The notes beneath the pieces were generated by a model. That model made no database searches, was not told where the DNA came from, and saw only the letters and a list, made by a program, of their open reading frames with translations. Below are positions 57,135-64,000 of a stretch of DNA of 64,000 nucleotides, one piece after another. Positions within the stretch are counted from its first letter, which is position 1. Each line of letters opens with the position of its first letter. Origin of the DNA: Branchiostoma floridae (taxonomy: Eukaryota; Chordata; Leptocardii; Amphioxiformes; Branchiostomatidae). The stretch covers positions 12,853,304 to 12,917,303 of the forward strand of contig NC_049981.1 of the NCBI RefSeq assembly GCF_000003815.2. The letters are read 5' to 3'. The translations under genes and the position numbers were made by a program.

Positions 57135-60100
57135 GTGAGTAAGATATTCAAAAGACATGTGCAACTGGTTGGACATTTGGAGGATAACGTTAGTCGAGCT
57201 CTGCCTGTGGGAGGGGGGCGCCTGGGCTCTCACAAGGATGAAAACACTTTATGATGTGTTAATTGTAGACTTTAAAACAGTATGTACAAAGCAATTTAGG
57301 AACATGCTTTTAATATCGTGGGTCATTATGATTTTCTCAATATGCTTTATCAGCTGAAAACATAGTTTGATACCTGCAGGTATGTTCTGTTTGATAGCGT
57401 GACGCACCTGAATATAATAGTTAGAGTCTAACTTAAATGGCCGCCACTTTTTGTACCAGGCAGCAGGGCACTCGGCTAACTACGTCACACATGAAGCTAA
57501 CAAGCTGTTTACAAAATATGCTTACAAGCTATGATAACAAACGTGTCTACAAACCATGTCTACATTTTCTTCTTGTACATAATTTTTACATTACACAGAC
57601 TTTTCAAACAAGGTCTTATTTTAAGTTTACATGCTATTGTTATGTTCAAATACTTGCAAAACAAGAGACATAATTGTTTACAAACAAGCCTTAAGTACAA
57701 ACTGTCAAAACCAGAGGTTATGTAACAACCAGACAACAAGACTCACAGGCAGACAGACAGATACACACACACACACACAACATACGCACAGACACACATA
57801 CACACACACGCACATACAACATAACACACAGACCCACACATACACACACATAAAACATACGCACAGACACACACACATAATTTACACAACTTGACAAGCC
57901 CTAAAAATTAACTACCTTGTGGTCTAATATGTTGTTTAAAGTAGATCTTTATTCTCTTTGCAATTGCTCGTATAGCACAGATCTAAATGTTAAAAAAACT
58001 CACCCTCACTCTCAGCAGTTCTTTCCCATTTATTATTGGCTTCTACTGTATCTGTAATACTGTCTCCCAGGGTTCCTTGCAGCGCCAGCCAACCCAGAGT
58101 GCACTTCTCTGGATAACATCATCAGTCACATCCAGGCCCCCCCAGGGGGTACCATCCAGTGTCATCGCAATGATAGCTGCACGGGAATCACATGCACAGG
58201 GACAGCTCTGGTAAGTCATAGGAAATACAAATGTTGCATTTCCAGTTACCCAACACAAATATGGGATCAGAATCTGTCCTTGGACAATCAGTCGGGTTGG
58301 TACCTCACCAAAATACTGTGTTACGGTATACTGAATAAATATGCAAAATACTGTGTTACAGTATTTTGTGTCCATAGTGTATTCTATCAAGCTTGATTCT
58401 ATATATACATCAGCAGCAGCAGCCTTTGCTCATGGCTGAGAATGACAGATCATGTCAGTTACTGCTCATGGATGACGTCTCATGTCACCGGCTGCTCAAG
58501 CTCAGGGCAGTACGGAAATGTCTGGAACACTTACTAGTAACCCCGAACCTACCCGTACCCCTTCCCTATACCCTTCCAGGCTGGTCAAACATTCCACACC
58601 TCAGCCAGCCTACAGCACTGCAGTTCTCCTGTATCCATGAGTGTGAAGGTGGTGGTGCCATCCTTAGGGGTCAACTACCAACAGACGGTCAGCCACAACG
58701 ACATGTACGAGATACCAGGTCAGAAAGATAAATTTATACTGCAGTTTACGTCCTACTCTGTCTAAAAGCCCCCCCCCCCCCGCTTCCTTATCGCGTAACT
58801 TATTTGATTTGAATCTGGTGCCAAATGGATAACTTAGCAAGTAAGAGCTTAAAGTTGTTCTAAGAAGGACTTTAGCAGCAACAATGACAAATAATTTCAC
58901 TGTAGTTTTGTTGTTCATTTGTTTATTAAACTTGACCATCAAAATCACAATGGAGGTGGAGAGTCTGGAGACAAAATAGGTGATGCTCACCTCTGCATTT
59001 TGTCTCCCTGTACAAAACAAAATAGTCAAATAAATGATACAAGACAATATGGTATTACCATAACAGTAACAGCTAGAAGCAAAATATAACATGATATACT
59101 AGACATTATGAAATACTATTACAAGAAATAACAAAATGAGATTAGGGCTTCCTGGGCTGACAATTATATTGTCTTCTTATTTTGTAGCTTTGGGTGTACT
59201 GTAGGAAAGTGTGTTAATATCATTGTCTCATAGCAAGGAGTTCTATTGTACCTGACCATACTGTGGTACCCATGTCTTTGAAGGGTTAAGTGGTGATGTC
59301 CCAGTACTGGGGATCCAGGAGCACATACAGGGTTATCTACAAGTCAAGCTGGAGAAGAAGGACCAGAACACTCTGTCTATTGGGGTAATGTTCTTTACAT
59401 CTTACATCAATTCATACTGTCAAAATAGGTCAATATAAAACATCAAAATTTTGCAGTTTGAATATTTCAGCATCAGATTGCAGTGGAAATACATGTAATA
59501 CTAGCAGCACATGGAATTGCTTTAGGATTAACAGAATTGCTTTAACTTTACCCATGTTTTACCATCCTATCAATCATACTTTTCCCGACGTATGTCGTAA
59601 TAATGTAGTTTTACCTATTCTTCTTCTGCTTTGATACCACAAATTGATGTCTAGACAAACAGACATTACTGTTATTCAAGTTATCTTATTTTACTTGCAG
59701 CTACTTAGTACTTACGATTACCACGTATTTTTAAAGACAGTTATAAATTTTACTCATTCGTCAACCTTTTGTCTTATTATGATCATTTGTTGTTGTAACA
59801 TTATCACATCAGGATTCTCCTTCAAGGGATTATTGAAAACTGCCAGTAGGCATCATGAATATCCAGGCAGCATAGATAAACTAGAACTGAAGTTTCCTCC
59901 AAATGATCTTCCTTTTTATACATGTACAGGGATTGAATTACTTTTTTTCTGCATACCTGCACTGGTGCAGGTAACATTGAAAATCACCTGCACCAGACAA
60001 ATTTTACCTGCACCACTCTGAATTTAGGATGGATGGATCATGCTAAAATTGTTCAGGAACCGTTGCTATTGTTTTCTTTTATACTGTATAGGTGGTAACA

Positions 60101-63100
60101 TTCAATGCACCTAATGACAATCCACATACAGCTACATCATAGGACATTTATGTATAAAACCTAGTACATGTACCAGTGCAGGTTAGGTGCAGGTAGACAC
60201 CAGAAATACCTGCACAGCTCCACTTTTACCTGCACAAACCTGCATATGCAGGTGGTATTTCGAGCCCTGATGTATGAAGGGAAGCTCATGTTTTGTTGTA
60301 TCATTATGGACAGACTTTTTTCTCATTTTCAGGTGAAACTTTTAGGTGGAACGGAAATCTTTGGTATGATGGTGTATCCCCTGGAGTATGATGTCATCCC
60401 GGAGCAGGAGATCACTGTGGCCTCTTGCACACCAGGTAGGTATTAATCAGAAAAAAACTACGAAATATGTGGTGTCCATTTATGACAACACATATGTACC
60501 ACCACCTGGTCAACTAGAAATTATCACCAAACTCCCACAGTACAATTACACAGATGTTTGTCTGCTGCAGAGACCAAAGCACAATAACAACCAGACAAAG
60601 CACAAGCAACCATTTCAGGTTGTCCCAAAACCCCAGCAAGAGCTATAGGCTACTGTGGACCCAATATCAGTCTACCACCAGACATACGCTCAGCCCCAAC
60701 TCTGTTTTTTTTTCCCTTTGATTATAAAAATAGAGACTCTTAATGTGATACAGAGATGATAAATATGAATGGACTCATGTAGCAGCTCTCACTCTCATGT
60801 ATTTTGTACCATATATGTATGAAATATGTGTACTATACACAGCAAGATGTGCAAAAGTTAGGTGTGACAGGTCGTTCAGTGTAGTATAATCAGCTACTGC
60901 CGTTCCTCATGCCTTCGAAGCTGCAGTGCGTTACAGTGTGGCGGTTATGCCATCTATACAGATACAGATTGGTACAGATGGTATAACCTGTGACCATTTG
61001 GTGTAACACACCCACTTGTCCATTGGTATCTGTATGACCAGTATAACTGCCCCTCAGCGTAACTCAGCAGCTTGTGTATCAGCACATGTATAGTCAGTAT
61101 AACTGCCCTTCAGTATACACTTATATGACAGATAGACTTATATGACAGTTTGTGTGTTGCATCAAAAAGTGCTATACCACTTATGCAGATACAGATGCAG
61201 AAATATATGATGTGTTACACATGCAGGCAATGGTATGGCGAATATTTTGTATCTATCCTTTCTTTATTCCTGGAAAACTTGTTTATGTGTGATAAAAATG
61301 CCAATAACACACACTGTCCACCAACAGGTCGCCCCACCCCGGTGCCTGTACGTCCCGCCACTAAGCCACCTCTGCCCCCACGGAGCACTGTACACCCTCA
61401 ACCTCCAACCAGAGGGACCGTCATACCAAAACCTGTCGTAACAACTCCAGCTCCAGCTCTAAAGGTAAGTGTAGCTGTTCAAAACAATTCAGATCTGAAC
61501 TTAAGGCTATGACACAAAAATATGCAAGGTACAATGAATCAGTCTATTGAATACCTGGATACTGCAGCTGTGAATGCTTGCATTTTCGTGGTGGTTTTAT
61601 GTTGCCGTAGGAGAGAAAAGAAGGTTTTTGCTGTGCGATAAGTTCAAGGTAGAAATGATACTGCATATACAAGTAGATAATTCATGAGTTGGAAATGCAT
61701 ATTCACATTGTCCCCAATTTTTGGTGGAAAGTTCCCCACTGCAAACAGCGAAAACAAAACCACCAGAAAAGTTTCAAGATTTGAAGTATGGACCATAGTC
61801 CACTGTGCTCCCAAAGTAGGTTCTAACAGCTTGAGATGAAGTTATTCCAGAAGCATAGCTAAGTTACCAACTGCACTGTCTGCAGTCTTCTTAGTCTGAA
61901 AGTGCCAGAGCTGTCACACAGCTTCCATACCCAGTTCCCAAGGTAGTTGTTAAAAAGAAATAAGGAATGATATTCTGAACTCTTATATATGATTGTACAA
62001 CAATAATTAGATGCAAGATTTCTGTTCATTGTATAGTTCATTGTCACTAGATATGATTGTCACTATGTAATTGAATGCTACATCAAGCCTACATTGACAA
62101 ATTTCCCTCTAATGTTCAGACAACAACAACAACAAAAGCGTTGCCCACCACTTCTGTGGTGCCCCCTGTGGACCCATCTCTGAAGTGCAAGTCCATTGAC
62201 CAGATGGCCAACAATGTGACATCCCTCATGCCCACACTGGCTACCATCCAGTGTAAAAGAAATGCAGACTGCACTGGAGTGACTTGTTCAGCCCAAACCA
62301 AATCAGTGAGTACATGACTAAACTTATGTTTTAAAGTCCTCCTTTTGTAAATTTTGTACTTCAGCCCTAGGGAGTTTGTGAGTGATTGTGTGCATGCATG
62401 CATGTTACATGTGATTCTGTGTTATGTGATATCCAATTTTTATACAACATTGCCATACATTCTCAGTGCTGTTTTTTTTTTTTGTTGGACTGGAAGTGTT
62501 TATATTTTTTAGCAATTATAGATTGAGCATGGCTGCTAGGGATACAGAAAGCTACCAGCAAGGTTATCTTTTCTGTATAGTCTGCCATCTCTGATTGTAA
62601 GACTGTTGTTACAGGACACACCAGTAGAGTCTGCCATCTCTGATTGTAAGACTGTTGTTACAGGATACACCAGTAGAGTTTGCCATCTCTGATTGTAAGA
62701 CTGTTGTTACAGGATACACCAGTAGAGTTTGCCATCTCTGATTGTAAGACTGTTGTTACAGGATACACCAGTAGAGTTTGCCATCTCTGATTGTAAGACT
62801 GTTGTTACAGGATACACCAGTAGAGTTTGCCATCTCTGATTGTAAGACTGTTGTTACAGGACACACCAGTAGAGTCTGCCATCTCTGATTGTAAGACTGT
62901 TGTTACAGGATACACCAGTAGAGTTTGCCATCTCTGATTGTAAGACTGTTGTTACAGGACACACCAGTAGAGTTTGCCATCTCTGATTGTAAGACTGTTG
63001 TTACAGGACACACCAGTAGAGTTTGCCATCTCTGATTGTAAGACTGTTGTTACAGGACACACCAGTAGAGTCTGCCATCTCTGTTGTTACAGGACACACC

Positions 63101-63430
63101 AGTAGAGTCTGCCATCTCTGATTGTAAGACTGTTGTTACAGGACACACCAGTAGAGTTTGCCATCTCTGATTGTAAGACTGTTGTTACAGGACACACCAG
63201 TAGAGTTTGCCATCTCTGATTGTAAGACTGTTGTTACAGGACACACCAGTAGAGTTTGCCATCTCTGATTGTAAGACTGTTGTTACAGGATACACCAGTA
63301 AAGTTTGCCATGGACGTGACCCTACATGGATGTGCAGACCCAGTCTCTATGGATGTCACTATCAACTCTGCTGAGGTCGGGCTGGATCACACCCAGACTG
63401 TCACACAAAATGGGACCTACCAAATAGAAG
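57086..63430 (+). CDS. 5' part of a secreted or surface protein with repeated uncharacterised Cys domain (continues past the window)
   Basis: Exons read: 57086-57134 (signal peptide METSYTCAVLLLLSLK), 58071-58210, 58580-58718, 59284-59384, 60333-60435, 61328-61464, 62120-62305 and 63289-63430, with compatible phases. Domain copy 1 is 58071-60435: ECTSLDNII…, TIQCHRNDSCTGITC, HCSSPVSMSVKVVVPS, YEIPG, then a beta-rich tail ending ASCTP. A Pro/Thr-rich linker (61328-61464 and the start of the next exon) leads to copy 2 from 62120: KCKSIDQMANNV…, TIQCKRNADCTGVTC, GCADPVSMDVTINSAEV, GTYQIE. The conserved signature is C.S.D…, IQC.RN.DCTG[IV]TC, C..PVSM.V, Y.I. I do not recognise this family. The final donor is GTCAGA at 63431 in phase 1; further exons lie to the right. 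Confidence 0.7.
57757..57875. repeat. (CA)n-rich tract
   Basis: Interrupted CA/CACATA repeats with two near copies of AACATA(C)GCACAGACACACA, a small tandem duplication within the tract. Confidence 0.85.
58071..60435 (+). CDS. Repeat domain copy 1 (four exons)
   Basis: Exons 58071-58210, 58580-58718, 59284-59384, 60333-60435 in phases 1-0, 0-1, 1-0, 0-1. The first pair contains the paired-cysteine signature (IQC.RNDSCTGITC), the later two a cysteine-poor beta-strand region (GYLQVKLEKKDQN, LLGGTEIFGMMVYPL). About 160 residues in all. A (CA)n tract at 57757-57875 lies in the preceding intron. Confidence 0.7.
61328..61464 (+). CDS. Pro/Thr-rich linker exon
   Basis: 137 nt, phase 1-0, encoding GRPTPVPVRPATKPPLPPRS and similar. 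Low-complexity, probably extended and O-glycosylated, joining the two repeat domains. Confidence 0.75.
62120..62305 (+). CDS. Repeat domain copy 2, first exon
   Basis: 62 codons, phase 0-0. Poly-Thr start, then KCKSIDQMANNVTSLMPTLA and TIQCKRNADCTGVTC. It aligns with exon 58071-58210 of copy 1. Confidence 0.75.
62575..63288 (+). repeat. 49-bp minisatellite that copies a splice acceptor and exon start
   Basis: About 15 units (one shortened near 63081) of GACACACCAGTAGAGTTTGC + CATCTCTGATTGTAAGACTG + TTGTTACAG. Each unit ends with the acceptor-like TTGTTACAG and begins like the real exon at 63289 (GATACACCAGTAAAGTTTGC). Each also contains GTAAGA, a donor-like word. The array lies in the intron and ends at the genuine acceptor. 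Units differ at few sites, so it is young. Confidence 0.95.
63289..63430 (+). CDS. Repeat domain copy 2, second exon
   Basis: 142 nt, phase 0-1: DTPVKFAMDVTLHGCADPVS, then MDVTINSAEVGLDHTQTVT and YQIE, aligned with exon 58580-58718 of copy 1, which has the same end phase and donor word GTCAGA. Confidence 0.75.
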
Positions 63431-64000
63431 GTCAGACTCTGTAACATACAAAAACTGTGCCTCTCTTTGTACAAATTATCTCTTCACAATCTTTCACCTA
63501 TTAGGAATGTAGTCTGTGTAACGCAAACTCCGCTGTCCAGGGCTAATTACGTGCAGCAATGTAGGACAGGTCATAAAAAGCTTGATTAAATCAGGCTATT
63601 AGAGATGCAGCATTGCTTGATTGTCAAAGTCTACCATCTCTACTGCCTTATTGTCAATTTTTAGCATTTCTGCCATTCTTTAGTTCTTTTTCTGTTTATA
63701 TGTCACACTAAGAATATGTGGCATATAACATGTGTGCATGTCATTCTGTAGTTTGCATAAGTATTTCTACACTCTGCAATCAATCTTGCAAGTATGCTCT
63801 TCATGAAAAAAACTCTTTTATCAATTATCTAACAGGATGTGTGTATTAATCAAAACAATAATTAATGGAAAAGCTTTTCATCTGAAAAGCTTGTTTATAA
63901 ATGCATTATTGATCAAATAATACTTGCTTCGAATATGCTGATAAATTATGGATTCTAGTTGTTAACCTTGTTTACGTTATTACATGGGAATGAACACAGT
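63431..64000. other. Intron at the right edge
   Basis: No further exon of the repeat-domain gene is seen. AT-rich, with short inverted stretches such as GAAAAGCTTTTCATCTGAAA near 63870. Confidence 0.5.

Noticed and set aside
1-64000. CRISPR arrays, operons or a bacterial insertion
   Set aside because: All repeats are contiguous tandem or TIR types without unique spacers, and the genes are intron-rich.

Overview
The window is animal genomic DNA: coding sequence is split into many short exons with GT..AG introns, the proteins are mosaics of extracellular domains, and the gaps are full of microsatellites, SINE, LINE and MITE-like debris. Domain content and repeat style fit a lancelet (Branchiostoma) best. 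That assignment is inference; no species marker was checked.

Layout. (1) 0-3.5 kb: a partial minus-strand exon at the left edge, one intact small basic ORF (2039-2422, +) and a fold-back element. (2) 4.0-34 kb: two paralogous genes arranged head to head as an inverted duplication. The minus-strand gene (14212 down to about 4038) encodes a signal peptide, five Frizzled-type cysteine-rich domains (Fz CRDs; one damaged, one cut by an assembly gap), one LDLa repeat, Thr-rich stalks and a transmembrane helix. The plus-strand gene (19.6-33.9 kb) encodes a signal peptide, seven Fz CRDs, two LDLa repeats, one MAM domain, a Thr-rich 10-residue repeat and a C-terminal C-type lectin domain, with no membrane anchor. 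Their 5' untranslated exons, signal-peptide exons and upstream DNA match in inverted orientation, so about 4 kb between them holds two copies of one promoter. (3) 34-46.7 kb: no intact gene recognised; a 1.5-kb TIR element, four decayed histone H4-like copies, a duplicated 390-bp block and tandem repeats. (4) 46.7-52.2 kb: a receptor tyrosine kinase with F5/8C, kringle, cadherin-like, EGF and Ig extracellular modules; a 5S-rRNA-derived SINE lies just upstream and a TTAA MITE sits on the stop codon. A 22-bp tandem duplication shifts the frame of its large last exon. (5) 52.2-57 kb: MITEs, a LINE fragment and dispersed repeats. (6) 57.1 kb to the right edge: the 5' part of a secreted or membrane protein with at least two copies of an unrecognised cysteine-containing domain joined by Pro/Thr-rich linkers; the intron before its last visible exon is a 49-bp minisatellite that copies that exon's own splice acceptor.

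How the genes could work together: the Fz/LDLa pair gives one membrane-tethered and one soluble lectin-bearing product from mirrored promoters. Multi-CRD proteins could bind Wnt-like or other lipidated ligands, or act in innate recognition. The sequence supports the architecture, not the function. Exon boundaries were read by hand from splice signals, phase continuity and paralog comparison, and may be off by a few bases.
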